A stretch of 64,000 nucleotides of DNA from Ceratothoa steindachneri (taxonomy: Eukaryota > Arthropoda > Malacostraca > Isopoda > Cymothoidae). Below are positions 11,901 through 24,129 of this stretch, one piece after another. The first letter of the stretch is position 1. Each line of letters opens with the position of its first letter. The position numbers and the translations under genes were made by a program. The notes under the pieces are model-generated. The model did not search any database and was not told the origin of the DNA. It was given only the letters and a program-made list of their open reading frames with translations. Location of the stretch: the NCBI GenBank assembly GCA_963969495.1, contig OZ018321.1:106254066-106318065 (forward strand), given 5' to 3'.

Positions 11901-12590
11901 CTATTTTCATAGCAGAACTTGTTGCCATTCTTGCTACACTCTTTGTTATTGCTCCTATGCCATCTGGTTGTCTTACGATTTTCTCTGACTCCCTTAGTTC
12001 TCTAGAGGCACTGAGTGCTTTTGGTTCTAGCCATCTGTTAGTTTCCAAGATCCAGCGTTGGCCTTTTACCTTTCTTCTATTTATAAGATTTCTTTTTGCT
12101 GGGTGCCCAGTCACATGATAATCCCAGGTAATGAAAGGGTGGATGCTTCGGTCAAGGAGACGGCGTCATTGAGGACACCCCCATCAGCCCCAATCCCACT
12201 TCGTGATGTCTATCCCTTCATCACCGAATATGTAGTCGGCTTATGGCAGAATATATGGGATGAGCTTCCTCCCACCAGGCTCCATTCCATAAAAGCTTCA
12301 GTCCTCCCATGGCCACGTACCATGAGACCACATAGACTAGAGGTTATTCTGTGCTGACTGAGGATAGGCCATTGCCGCCTCACTCATGGGCACTTGATGA
12401 ATGGGCAGCACCCACCTTTGTGCATCCTGTGCGGGGTGCAGCTATCCATCCTTCACATCTTTGCCGAGTTTTCCCTTTCGAGAAATCTTTGGAGAATGGT
12501 CTACCCTTTCATTACTGGGCAGATGGCCCCCCCTAACAGGTTCTGCGTGGCATTTTGTCTGAGACTCATGTCTCTTTTAGTGTGAATAGA
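8917..12590 (+). pseudogene. LINE ORF2: APE endonuclease, reverse transcriptase and RNase H, broken
   Basis: The endonuclease starts at ATG 8917 (FPIIHWNLEGL, then CIALQET). The RT core spans about 10170-11130, with TAPGSDGISYDMI, PSQSGFRKKNSTIDLL and the catalytic YVDD in STLYVDDLALIV (about 10910). RNase H follows at about 11790-12160, with FTDRSKSSDG, IAELVAIL, FSDSLSSLEAL and CWVPSHMIIPGNERVD. The presence of RNase H together with a CCHC ORF1 favours the I group over Jockey proper. The frame is broken many times (for example near 9285, 9480, 9830, 10480, 10660, 11100 and 11640), so it is long inactive. It forms one element with ORF1. Confidence 0.85.
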
Positions 12591-12860
12591 ATTTTTAATT
12601 TTTTAGAAGAATCTACTCTTTTAACCAAAATTTAATATTTTTTTATGATTTTATATTCCTTGTTCTTGTATCTATTGTTGATCCATCTACAGCAGTGGTT
12701 CTCAACCTTTTTTTACCCATGGACCCTTTTCCTTTAAAAAGAATTTCGTGGCCCCAAAGCCCTCAAAATTTTCACTAATAAAAAAACAAAGGAATTGTAT
12801 CAATAAATAAAAAAATAGTAAATAATTATGCTTATTTTGAAGAAAAACTTTAAGTTTAAA

Positions 12861-13152
12861 CTAATACAAATAAATTATTTAATAGTTAAGTTTTATGGAG
12901 TATTTATGTACATTTGTAAATAATTCATAATATACCTTTAAAAGATAAGTGAGTAATTAAATAAAAAATGTAGATTTATTCGATGAGATCCCTGCGACTA
13001 ATGTTGCTAATACAAATAAATTATTTAATAGTTAAATTCTATGGAGCATTTATGTACATTAGTAAATAATTCATAATATACCTTTAAAAGATAAGTGAGT
13101 AATTAAATAAAAAATGTAGATTTATTCAATGAAATCCCAGTAACTGATGTTG
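12861..13152. repeat. tandem duplication, 2 x 146 bp, in the hAT
   Basis: 'ctaatacaaataaattattt' starts at 12861 and again at 13007, and each 146-bp unit runs to 'gatgttgct'. The copies differ at few positions. The duplication lies between the left terminus and the 3' end of the transposase gene. Confidence 0.92.
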
Positions 13153-13164
13153 CTCAGCGAGTTT

Positions 13165-14836
13165 TTTTATATTCGGCTCCATCGATGTCAATGATAGTCG
13201 AGTCTATTACGAGCTTTTGACAATAAGTGAGAAACACGACTAAATCCTGATTCAACAAGGTAAGATGATGGAAAAGCAATGGCGTAGAGTTGTGCTTTTA
13301 TTCCAGAGTAGTGGATACTTTTTAGCAGCTTCATTTGTTTTCCATATATCATGCTTCCCATCTTTAAATTTTGCCTGCAATATTTCATCACTTTGTAATT
13401 CAATGAGGGTTTCCTGTAAAGAAATGTCTATATCGGCAACATTAACTTCGAAAGGAATTGTCACCCAAGTTGGTATATCCATCATGAGTAACTCACTAAA
13501 CCAAGCTTGCATATCTTTGTGTAAATTTTCCAAATATTCACCATACAATGCAAGATCTTCATCGTGCAGATCGCTGTTAATTGAGGGCAAACAAGGAAAC
13601 TGTTCAAATGCACGACGTTTGATATTAATCTTGTACAACTGTAACTTTTTCAGGAGAGCAGTAATTGCACCTTTACTGAATATGAGATCAGAATTTTTTC
13701 CTTAGAGCTGTTTATTAAGTAAATCGATTTTTTCAAATATATCTGATAAGTAAAATACATCACATTTAGTTGCAAGCAGTTGTTCTCCAAGATGGGTGTT
13801 GGCCAGAAATAAGACAATAGAATCCCAAAGTGCAATATTACGATGAAGACAATTCTCCTTTGACAACTATCTCACCTCTGTATGCATTACAAGACGTTCA
13901 GACTCTTCTCCATTTTCACTACAGAATTCACGAAATAGGCGGTCTCTTAGAAAATTTGATTTAATATGGTTAACTACTTTTATCACAACACTAAGGGCAT
14001 CATGTAGGCGTCCACCCAATTTATTAGCATCTAAGTGTTGACGGTGTATCACACAGTGTATGCAAAATACTCCAGGGACAGCTTGTTTCAAGTGTGCAAT
14101 AAAACCTTTGTATCTGCCAGTCATGGATGATGCACCATCAGTAGCACATGCCATTATGTTTTTAAGTGGAATATTGCTTTCCTTGAAACATGTAACAACT
14201 TCATTAATAATTGTTTCACATCTTGTGTCTGTCTTAAGACTTCTGGCGAAAAAGCATTTGCTCTCTGGGTCCTTGATCATCCATAAATCTAACATATGTT
14301 AGTAGAATTACTTTATTAACTCTTAATGTTGATTCATCAAGCTGAAGAGCAAACTGTTTTACTTGCAAATTAGCTATTAATTGCTTTTCAACATCCTCTG
14401 CCATTTCATCAATGCGTCGTGACACAGATGAGTTGCTTAACGGGATGGAATTAGTGATTTTACTTGCACTTTGTTTCAGAACTGATGAAATTATAGCAGA
14501 CACTGCTGGCAAAATTACTGTTTCACCAATATTATGTGGTTTTCCAGCCTTTGCTATTATCTTACTAATTTCATAAGATGCCAATAAACCATCATTTAGT
14601 TTGCTTACTTGGCTGTTAAACACTTGAACCACTGTTTTTCTTGTTTGAAAACCATCGCGGAATTTTCTAAAGTATTCTACTGGTTTGTCTTTCTTTTCAT
14701 TGTGCTTTGTTTCCAGATGTATTTTAAGTTTATAAGGCTTCATGCTTGCATTTGAAAGTACATCCATGCATATGAGGCAGATTGGTTTCGATGCATTCTG
14801 TGGTGATTGGAATAAATCAGTAAGACAAATATTCAA
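13165..14836 (-). pseudogene. hAT transposase (Buster/ZBED5-like group), broken
   Basis: It reads from a Met at 14836. A BED-type finger comes first (CLICMDV...HLETKH, about residues 19-45), then an all-helical region. The RNase H-fold core follows: a first acidic residue in FALQLDEST, a second in CATDGASSMTGR (about 14140) and CIHCVIHRQ (about 14060). The hAT dimerisation tail is at the low-coordinate end (FPSSYLVESGFSRVSHLLSKARNRLDY, about 13270-13190). Frames change near 14290, 13860 and 13400, and stops occur at about 13700. The sequence resembles the transposase family from which vertebrate ZBED5/FAM200-type genes derive. It would have moved this element but is now inactive. Confidence 0.85.
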
Positions 14837-15054
14837 CAGAATACTGTCGACACTTCTTCTTTGTTAGCGCCGCCATGGGTTATCAGTAAAACTATATCAG
14901 AAGCTGTTATAGCATATATTACAGTTTATAGTTAAGAATTATATGTAATTTGTTAACAAAACTAAAAGATAAATTTGCAACAAAATACACACCTATTTCA
15001 CCTATTTAAGGTGAAATAGGTATGATAATTTGGTCACTTTTTGCTTAAAGTACA

Positions 15055-15133
<79 letters not shown>

Positions 15134-16435
15134 AAAGAAAGAGAGAGAGAGAAAGAGAGAGAGGGAGAGGGAGATGGAGAGAGAAGACATTTTAAGATAA
15201 ACCATTGCAATTATATGGCGTGAAGAGGCCAATAATCGTGAGTAATTTAACTAAACATCCAAGTTAACATAGTTAACTTTGCGGTACTTCAAGTACAATA
15301 TATTGGGCACTATTACCATTTCTCTGGATCAGAATGTACGTCACGAATTATGTTTCAGTGTGTGCCTGTGTGTGTGTGTGAGGGAGGGAGTGTATTGAAT
15401 ATTAATTTCACACGTACGTGTTGAGATTTGTGACATAACATAGCATAACATGTCATATCATGACACAACGTAAAGTAACATAATATCATATGACATAGCT
15501 CAACATCATTATGATATATGATATAATATATGATATAATATTTGATGCAATACGATGATATACGGGATGATACGATAATTATGATACGCTATATTACACC
15601 ATAATACGCTACAATATAATACAAGAGAACATATAATAGTATAAAATGGTACAATATAATAATTTAGTAAATCCAGGAGTCAATAATTACTCCTCGCTTT
15701 GATTCAAATCTAATCTGATGGAGTTCATTATTATAATCAATTGGAAGGAAGGTTTCCAGGCTTATTAAGTTTGCGAAGAACTTCCTAGGAATGATATTAT
15801 TTTGATACATTTAATCCCATCTCTAATAATTAAAGTACATAGTAATGATATTATAATAACTTACTCATTAAACACCAAAACACGTTTTAAGAACAATTAA
15901 AACTTAAAAAAATTCACATCAATTCTCCATGAGTTCACACTGTGTATCTGTATGAGTTGTACCCGGAGGCGAGAGCTTGCCAAATAATGTTTTCTATGAA
16001 GAGCAATAATAGAAATTAAAAATTGATACTAATAAATAATTTGAAAGAAAATGATATATATATAAAATATATGAAAAAAATGGTGTTAGAAAATTTCATT
16101 TTTTTTTTTTCTGCTCATAAATTACACTGGTCTGCGTCAAAAATGTACCTTAGGTTTTCTATAGTGTTTCTTAATAAAATTGACCTCCTAAATCCGAATC
16201 TGTCATCTGTTTTTCTCTATCACCTCCAGTTTTTTGCGATACAGGGGGTGATAATAATTTTATAGTTTATACATCTCCTATATTACATCAAATTTCAATA
16301 GTTTTTGCACTGCTCTATTCGCAGTAAATTTTGTGTACATTTTAAGTAATTATGCAAATAGGTTTATAATTTGCAGGTTAAAAATTGCTTAGCATTATAA
16401 TAATAAGAATAATAATAATAGTGGTTGGGTTAAAA
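14837..16435. other. intergenic region between the two divergent genes of the hAT
   Basis: Non-coding and very AT-rich. It holds the (TA)n/(GA)n tract and, at about 15420-15660, a run of short degenerate words (catgacata, tgatatgata, gatacgataa). Promoters for both genes should lie here, but I cannot identify them. Confidence 0.5.
15052..15180. repeat. compound (TA)n-(GA)n microsatellite
   Basis: About 40 TA units to 15131, followed by an imperfect GA-rich stretch to about 15180. Confidence 0.96.
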
Positions 16436-18757
16436 ATGAACAGAAAATGTAAGAATAGCTCCGACAGATTTTGCTATGTTTGCGGCAAAGTGACTTTTCC
16501 CGAGCAGCAAAGTACAATCCCTCCTGTAATTAAATCTTTGTATCATGCATATTTTGGAGTAAGGCTAAGAGATCAAGATAAAAGTTTTGCACCACATATC
16601 TGATGCAAGGGATGCTATATAAGTTTAAGACGCTGGAGTCAGGGCAAACAGAAGTCCCTCTCTTTTGGTGTTCCCATGGTGTGGAGAGATGGCAAGGACC
16701 ACACTACGGACTGCTATTTTGGCATGACAAATCTTAAAGGTGAGCATTGTATCAAGTATTTAAGCTTTCTGTATTATACTGGCTCCTGAAAATGTCATTA
16801 TTATGCAAAGACTTAGCATAAAATTAAAAACTAACATAGTTCCCTTCAGCATGAACATATCCTTTACTAAACATTTATGTACTATCTGCAACTCCAAATC
16901 AATTCCTTTATGTAATATGCAATTATATTTTCCACAGGTATAAATAAGAAGAATAAACATAGTGTGGCATATCCGGATGTTCTTTCTGCCATCAAACCTC
17001 TGCCCCATGGCCCAGGAATTCCTATACCTTCTCCCCCTGAACATATAGAGGTACATGAAGAGATTAATATAGAAGTTGACCAAGATTATGACACATCTGA
17101 GTCTTATTAGGTTTTGACACATGATATGGTCGCAAGACCATTCACTCAAGTTCAGTTAAATGACCTAACCAGGGATCTGGGAGTTTCTAAGGCGAATACA
17201 CAACTTCTTGGCTCTCGACTTCGTGAAAGTAATCTTCTCGCTTAAGAAACAACATTTAGGGGGGTACAGAAATAGAGAACAAGAGTTTCGAAGCTATTTT
17301 TTACAGCATTCTTCCAGCTCTTTAGTATACTGCGCCAATATTAAAGGACTTGTTCAGGCCCTTGGAATTCCCTACAACCCATCAGAATGGAGACTGTTCA
17401 TAGATTCCTCCAGTAGAAGTTTAAAAGCTGTGTTACTGAATATTGGTAACAAGATAGCTTCCGTTCCTATAGGCCATTCAATCCAACTTACTGAAAGTTA
17501 TGAAAATATGAAAAAATTGCTGGATGCAATAAATTACTCTAGCTATAAGTGGAGGATATGTGGTGACTTAAAGGTAAGATCATTTTACACTTGGCATTTC
17601 TAAGCTTTTTGATATTGACATTTTCATTTTTAATTGTTAATACTTGTATACACCTTTTGGTCAACTTACATTTTACAAGAATGCAAATCGGGAAATCATG
17701 AGTCATTTTTGAGTTATATTTTTTGTTGAAGTGTGTCCCTATAGGTTAATGCATCCTATTGGGTTAATGGGGAACTTATCCTAATTGAGAAGGTATACAA
17801 CACAACTCAATAAACTCAAAATGAGATATACATATATCCAATTAGTTCCAATACGATGATTTAATGCATCGGCATACAGGATTTTTCAGTACATATTCAT
17901 ATTTTTATTGTTTTAAGAAATATTACTTTGAATTTGTTTTTAGAAATATTACACTGAATTTACATACCGTGCTAAATTTTTTTCAGGTAGGGTCTCTTAC
18001 GCTTGGGACGCAAACAGGCTACACGAAGCATCCCTTTTTCCTATGTTTATGGGACAGTCGTGCAGATAGTATGCACTATGAGAAGAAGGTTTGGCCTCCA
18101 CGACAAGCATTTAGAATTAGATCAAACAATATGATAGCTGAACCTTTAGTGCCTCCTCAAAAAATACTCCTCCCTCCACTGCATATAAAGCTTGGCATAA
18201 TGAAAAATTATGTCAAAACCCTTAATAAAGTAGGCCAAGCTTTTAAATTTCTTCTTCAAAAATTTCCACAAATCAGTGACGCTAAGCTCCATGGGGGAAT
18301 TTTTGATGGACTTCAAATCAGGAACTTGATCAGCAATTTGATGCATCAATGAAGAACATAGAAAAAGATGCCTGGAAAGCTTTTAAAGCTCTAGTTAACA
18401 ATTTTCTAGGCAATAAAAGAAGCCTAGAAGAATATGTTGCCCTGGTCAATCAGCTCTTAACAAGTCTCAAACATTTGGGAGCTCGAATGTCTATAAAGAT
18501 ACACTTTTTACAGTCCCATCTGGATTATTTTCCCGACAACTGCGGGGATTACAGTAAAGAACAGGGGCAAAGATTCCACCAGAACATAAAAACAATGGAA
18601 TCCAGGTACCAGTGTAAATGGAACGGAAACATGCTTGCTGACTACTGTTGGTGTTTGAAGCGTGATGCACCAGATGACAGGCACAAACGAAAATCGTCAA
18701 GGGCGTCTGTTCTTCGAAATTATAATTATTTTCTTTATTATGTTGCATTCTTTTATT
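16436..18757 (+). pseudogene. spliced gene of an uncharacterised cysteine-rich family carried inside the hAT, broken
   Basis: Three exons with GT-AG borders: 16436-16739 (donor AAAG|GTGAGC), 16938-17573 (acceptor TTTTCCACAG, donor AAG|GTAAGA) and 17987 to about 18757 (acceptor TTTTTTTCAG). The N-terminus reads RFCYVCGKVTF, then FAPHI and CKGC, a Cys-rich probable zinc finger. Later conserved-looking blocks are WRLFIDSSSRSLKAVLLN, FFLCLWDSRAD, ILLPPLHIKLGIMKNYVK, SHLDYFPDNCGDYSKEQG and MLADYCWCLKRD. I recognise this layout from uncharacterised proteins abundant in arthropods; its biochemical role is unknown to me. Lesions: TGA replacing a likely Cys codon at about 16602, TAG at about 17108, TAA plus a frameshift at about 17245-17260, and a frameshift near 18325. 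The C-terminal limit is uncertain. Confidence 0.72.
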
Positions 18758-18810
18758 TTTTGTTTATTAAAAGAATTATAGTTTACATACGTGTATTCCT
18801 GTTTATATGA

Positions 18811-19129
18811 TATAATAGTAATAATGCATTATTAGATAGAGAAAGTTTTTGTTTTTTTTAATTCAGAAAAAATGAGGTAATCTCAAGGAAAATGGTGTAT
18901 GCTGTACTGAGAAAATCTGGCCTGATTGAACAAATATACATTCATTTTTGAGCTCAGGAGGTTGGATTCATTAAGAAACCACAAAGAAATCCTGGGGAAC
19001 ATAAAGAAAAAAAATCAAACGCAGGCCTGTGTTATCAATGGCAAAAGTTAATATTTGAAAACGCAAATTGGCATCCAACAGTAATTCATGAATACGCGTT
19101 ACCATCCTCCCTCCTTCACCTCTCCCCCC
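18811..19129. other. right subterminal part of the hAT, no gene
   Basis: AT-rich; no coding resemblance or repeat structure seen. Confidence 0.4.
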
Positions 19130-19210
19130 CCTCTCTCTCTCTCTTTCTTTTTCTCTCTCTCTTCCTCTCTCTCTCTCTTTCTTTTTTCCTCTCTCTTTCT
19201 CTCTCTCCAT
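19130..19210. repeat. (CT)n-rich microsatellite
   Basis: Imperfect CT-rich tract with TTTC interruptions, near the right end of the hAT. Confidence 0.9.
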
Positions 19211-19369
19211 TCTCAGTAATAATAACAGTTCTGAAGTAGAATTGCTCTATGGCCAACCAAAATATCCCCGTAGACCCGAATTCGTTATTTTATGTGTGTG
19301 GACCCCTAGTAATGTTACATGACCCCCTAGGGGCCATGTGGTCCACGGTTGAGAACCAATGATCTACAG

Positions 19370-19610
19370 TGTATGTTTTTATCCTTTGTCGAGTTCTCAA
19401 TAGTTTATTTTTTATATCCTTTTACACCCCTTGATGGTTTTAAATTCCTGTACTTCCATTCTATTGATCTTAATTTCATAGTTATATTTTTGTATATTCT
19501 CCAGATGTCTATATTTTTATTGAGAACACTCATGCAAATTACTCGTCCTTGAATTTGAGTGCGGGCTAGTCCGTTTGGGCTTTGCAGCATTTATTTTCGG
19601 CACTATTCAT
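19370..19610 (+). mobile_element. 3' UTR remainder of the I/Jockey-group LINE
   Basis: Continues the LINE 3' UTR after the hAT, starting just after the hAT target duplicate, and ends at 'cactattca' before the 18-bp target duplicate at 19611-19628. It is AT-rich and non-coding. Confidence 0.82.
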
Positions 19611-19628
19611 TCATTACAGAAGGTGAAG

Positions 19629-20030
19629 TTCAGAAAATTTATTTTTATATATCTTCTATTCTTCTTCTATAACTATATTTTAGCAACGTGATATTTTGAA
19701 AGGGAGGGAAATTTAGTTTAGCGTTCCTTTTTAAAATTATTATAATTGGCGAAGTTCAGAAAATTTATAATAATTTAACCATGGCTGCTTTTTTTTAGAT
19801 TTTAAATTTTAACCTTAGTAGCGAATTTCAAGCTCCCACAGGGAAAGTGGCGAAGCCATTGCCTGGTTGATATTATAAAATAATTATTAGAAATAACTTT
19901 TGATAAAAAAAACATAAGTCATAACAAAACTATGATGAAATTATTATTCAAATACTCAAATAAATCCCCTTCTTAAGTTATAGAGTTAGTGATCCCCTTC
20001 TTATAAATTATAGATTTAGTGATGAATAAT
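19629..20030 (-). repeat. 'cttcgcc' dispersed repeat, inverted copy 3
   Basis: Reverse complement of the 6262-7146 type. 'ttcagaaaatttatttttat' and 'tagcaacgtgatattt' match the complement of copies 1 and 2, as do 'aattggcgaagttcag' and 'gtggcgaagccattgcct'. Before the LINE inserted, copies 2 and 3 faced each other as a palindrome. Confidence 0.76.
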
Positions 20031-20751
20031 CGAGATAAATTCCACCAACAAATAGGTCTGCTTTCAGCCAAGAGCTGATAACTCCCTAACTGTAAAGACA
20101 TTTTCAATTTCGTATTTCATAAAGAGCAAAATCTTAACATACCCAATGAACTGTAACGCCCAAAAAACTCCGGTGACGAGTTGATCAAATATCTGCAATA
20201 AGACATAAGAGGTTTTGTCTAATTGATTCTTCAGTGGAGCTTTTGTCACTTTCTTTTCTTCTATAAGATTTCGGCCTAGCGTCGGCCTTGAAATGACATC
20301 AACCTAGGAATTTAGACCTGCGGTAGTGGAATGTGTGATTATTGTGAGTGGAATTGATTTTCACAGTGAAATACAAATATATGGCATACATATAAAATTT
20401 TATATATAAAATGTACCTATATGAATATCCTATAGCTATATAGGACTGGTACATTAATTCATAAATATATTATTAGTCCTTCATATTCAGAATTACATAG
20501 TAAAATATTAATTTTCAGTATTGTTAAGAATATATAAATTATCAAGCTTTATTTCCTACATTTTTGACGGGCGGTCATGCTAATTTTGACATAATGATAT
20601 ACATGTATTGCTACTATAACGAAATTCATCGTTATAGGAATTCATCTAATAACTACATATAATCGATCAATAATTGTACTAATTATTCATGGAAATTTTT
20701 TATTCAATAATATCTTCAAGTAAATGATAGCGCGCTTTAAGAATATATGTA
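20031..20751. other. AT-rich DNA, no established gene
   Basis: No family resemblance seen. One minus-strand segment (20143-20192) is bounded by splice-like signals and is discussed as a weak exon candidate. Confidence 0.4.
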
Positions 20752-22495
20752 TAGGTGGGCAGTATTTAAATACTTTGTATTTAAATACTGTATTTAAATT
20801 CATTTATGTATTTAAAAATGTAGCTGTAAATACATTTGAAATCATGTATTTAAATACTTTTGAAAGTATTTAAATATAGTGTATTTAAATACTTTTTGCA
20901 AATACCTTACTGATAATAAGTTTATATAGCTGTTAAGAATGTGTAATGCATGTTTTAATATGTATAATAATATGTAAAATATATGGAAACATTGGACTGT
21001 TATTTCATTTTTTGCAGCTTGGGGAAGCTGCTCTTGTCCATTACAGTGAAGTATTGGCATGGTGTCGCTTCAAAGGAGAACATAACTACATCAAGTGTGA
21101 TAAACATATGGAGAATATCATCAATGAATACGATATCCCCCTGCAGAAAATCACGAGCACCGTCACTGAAAACAGGTCTAATTTTGTTAAAGCGTTTACG
21201 GGATTTGCAGCTACTGCTGCAAATGTGTCCACAGATTTAGAAGGTGAAGAAGATCAGGGTGAGCACGAGCGGGATGATGGTTTCTTAATGAGAAGTGCCT
21301 TAGATCAGGACGAAGACTTTTCGTCTGACCCATGCAGCTTCAGCCTACCTAAGCATGTGCGCTGTGCTTCACACACAATCAGTCTCTTCCCCACAACTAG
21401 TGCAAAACAGGCACTGAAAATATCTTCTTTTGCAAATCTCAATCATGCTGCGATGGGGAAATGCTCATGATTATGGAACAAAAGCGGTCGTCCAAAATCA
21501 GCAGAGATTATCAAAACTTATCAACTGTTCATGACGTCCTTTGAACTTCCAGTATTCAGAAGTCACGAAATTGAATTTCTTGGGAGTATGTCTTAGTTTT
21601 GGCTTCTATTGCAGTGGCAATTGATCGCCTACAGGGAGAACAATACTGTCTTTATGGAGAAATGCTCCCTGTCTTGCTCACTGTGGAGAACCAGCTGTAG
21701 AGCCCTCAGTTAGGTTCTCTAAAATTTTGCCAACCTTTTATAAGTGCAGTCACTAAGGGCTCTGGAAAGTGCTACCATTCTTATTTGACCTTGGTAAATG
21801 AAGCCAGCGTTACAGATGCCTTTATTACATCAACAAGCCATCCATTATTCAAACTCCGTTTGTTCGATATCAGAATTTCATGGGACAGTTCAAGCCACCA
21901 AGACTCTGATAAAAATATTATGATTCAAGTGATTGAGAATTTATCAAAGGGACCTGAAGCTAAATCATTCAGTGGTGTATCGGACAGTGACGATTATTTT
22001 GGATTTACAAAACTCACTCAAACACGATCAACCGACGATTTAGAATTGTTCAGTTACATTCAGGATTCAAATAAAACACTTCAAAGTTCAGATAGATATC
22101 CAAACATAAAAAAGTTATTTATTAAATACACCACCACCCTTCCGTCGTCAGCTCCTGTGGAACGGCTCTTCTATTTAGGAGGATTGACCTTATCGTTTCT
22201 TTATCTGACGAAATATTTCAGCAACTGATATTACTTAAATGTAATGTTGATATAAATAGCTAACTGAAATTTCATCCTATGGAACTTTCCTTTATTTTTT
22301 GTAGTACCTAAGTCCAATTGTCATCAAATCCTACATTAATAATTATAATATACAATTTCATTTTAATGGATATTTTTTGTTGTGATACCAATTGTCATTA
22401 TATATCATGTATTTGAATGTATTTAAAAATGTGTCTAAATACATTTTCCTCATGTATTTAATATGTAAATACATTAAATGTATTTAGTGCCCCCT
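20752..22495 (+). mobile_element. second hAT element, decayed
   Basis: The left end TAGGTGGGCAGTATTTAAAT and the right end, which reads TAGGGGGCACTAAATAC on the minus strand, form imperfect inverted termini. Both subterminal regions (20760-20900, 22405-22485) are packed with GTATTTAAATAC-type words, probably transposase-binding repeats. A hAT transposase relic lies between. I find no convincing 8-bp target duplication, so the ends are approximate. Confidence 0.72.
21015..22245 (+). pseudogene. hAT transposase relic with dimerisation domain
   Basis: Readable blocks in order: LGEAALVHYSEVLAW, HMENIINEYDIPLQKITS and NRSNFVKAF (about 21020-21190), LPKHVRCASHTISL (about 21350-21390), and the C-terminal dimerisation region (about 22090-22245). 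The last reads YPNIKKLFIKYTTTLPSSAP, then VERLF, GGLTLS and, after a one-base frameshift, LSD-like residues and LLKCNV. The order fits the hAT catalytic fold, but the acidic residues cannot be placed with confidence. Frame changes near 21470, 21590, 21780 and 22190 make it inactive. It is a different lineage from the transposase at 13165-14836. Confidence 0.78.
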
Positions 22496-23738
<1,243 letters not shown>

Positions 23739-23796
23739 GAGAGAAAGAGAAAGAAAGAAAGAGAAAGAGAGAGAAAGAGAAAGAAGGAGAGAGTGT
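23739..23796. repeat. (GA)n-rich tract at the 3' end of LINE B1
   Basis: Imperfect GA/GAAA run. It reads (TC)n on the strand of the flanking LINE and is the first of the (GA)n separators of the array. Confidence 0.9.
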
Positions 23797-23814
23797 GTGT
23801 TACATTGGGTTAGG

Positions 23815-23853
23815 GTACCTCAAAAGACATTTCTGCCCATATCGAGGAGGTAC
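23815..23853 (-). other. conserved 3' UTR hairpin of B1 (GAAA tetraloop)
   Basis: On the element strand the outer stem is GTACCTC/GAGGTAC. The inner stem GGCA/UGUC closes a GAAA loop. Position and size (39 nt) match the hairpins of the other copies. Confidence 0.7.
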
Positions 23854-24129
23854 TTACTTTAGAAAAGCCCTATCTACAACTTTGAGACAAGTATAGAACA
23901 GATCAAGGCTCTCCCTACCCACCTCTCCCACCCGAAACTTCTAGCAAGGAAAAATTTAAAAGATACCTGATTGTTCTAGGGATGGAAGAACACAGTCAGG
24001 ATTTCTTTATAGTAAAGCTGAAGTCTATCTATTTAGTGGTTTTATTTTCACTAAGCGGTACTCTTTTCAGCTGCTTGTGTACGCAAACCTTTCGATTGTA
24101 ACATTAATTAACACTTGTGATATGGCGTT

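Larger units (their letters stand above)
7147..12692 (+). mobile_element. I/Jockey-group LINE, 5' and main part (continues at 19370-19610)
   Basis: This is a two-ORF non-LTR retrotransposon with a 225-bp 5' UTR, a gag-like ORF1 with zinc knuckles, and an ORF2 with endonuclease, reverse transcriptase and RNase H. An 18-bp target duplication, TCATTACAGAAGGTGAAG, borders it at 7129-7146 and 19611-19628. With the hAT removed the element is about 5.8 kb, the length of a full I-type element. Both ORFs carry frameshifts and stops. The 3' end reads 'cactattcattcat', suggesting a short tandem (TCAT) tail instead of poly(A). Confidence 0.88.
12693..19361. mobile_element. 6.67-kb hAT transposon carrying two divergent genes
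   Basis: The ends are CAGTGGTTCTCAACC (12693) and its inverted near-copy finishing at 19361 (CATTGGTTCTCAACC when reversed), the classic hAT terminus. The 8-bp target ATCTACAG is duplicated perfectly at 12685-12692 and 19362-19369. Inside, a hAT transposase gene runs on the minus strand (13165-14836). A second, intron-containing gene runs on the plus strand (16436-18757). At 6.67 kb it is longer than the 2.5-5 kb common for hAT elements, and the second gene accounts for the excess. I see no terminal repeats of another element around that gene. Confidence 0.88.

Noticed and set aside
8917..12590. Retrovirus-like pol gene
   Set aside because: APE endonuclease, the order EN-RT-RNase H, an 18-bp target duplication and absence of LTRs, protease and integrase identify a LINE.
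15420..15660. Satellite or origin-like element
   Set aside because: Only degenerate short words (gata, cata) without a fixed period.
19140..19210. Glu-Arg-rich protein
   Set aside because: Translation of a CT/GA microsatellite; likewise at 53225-53555, 61027-61314 and 61751-62050.
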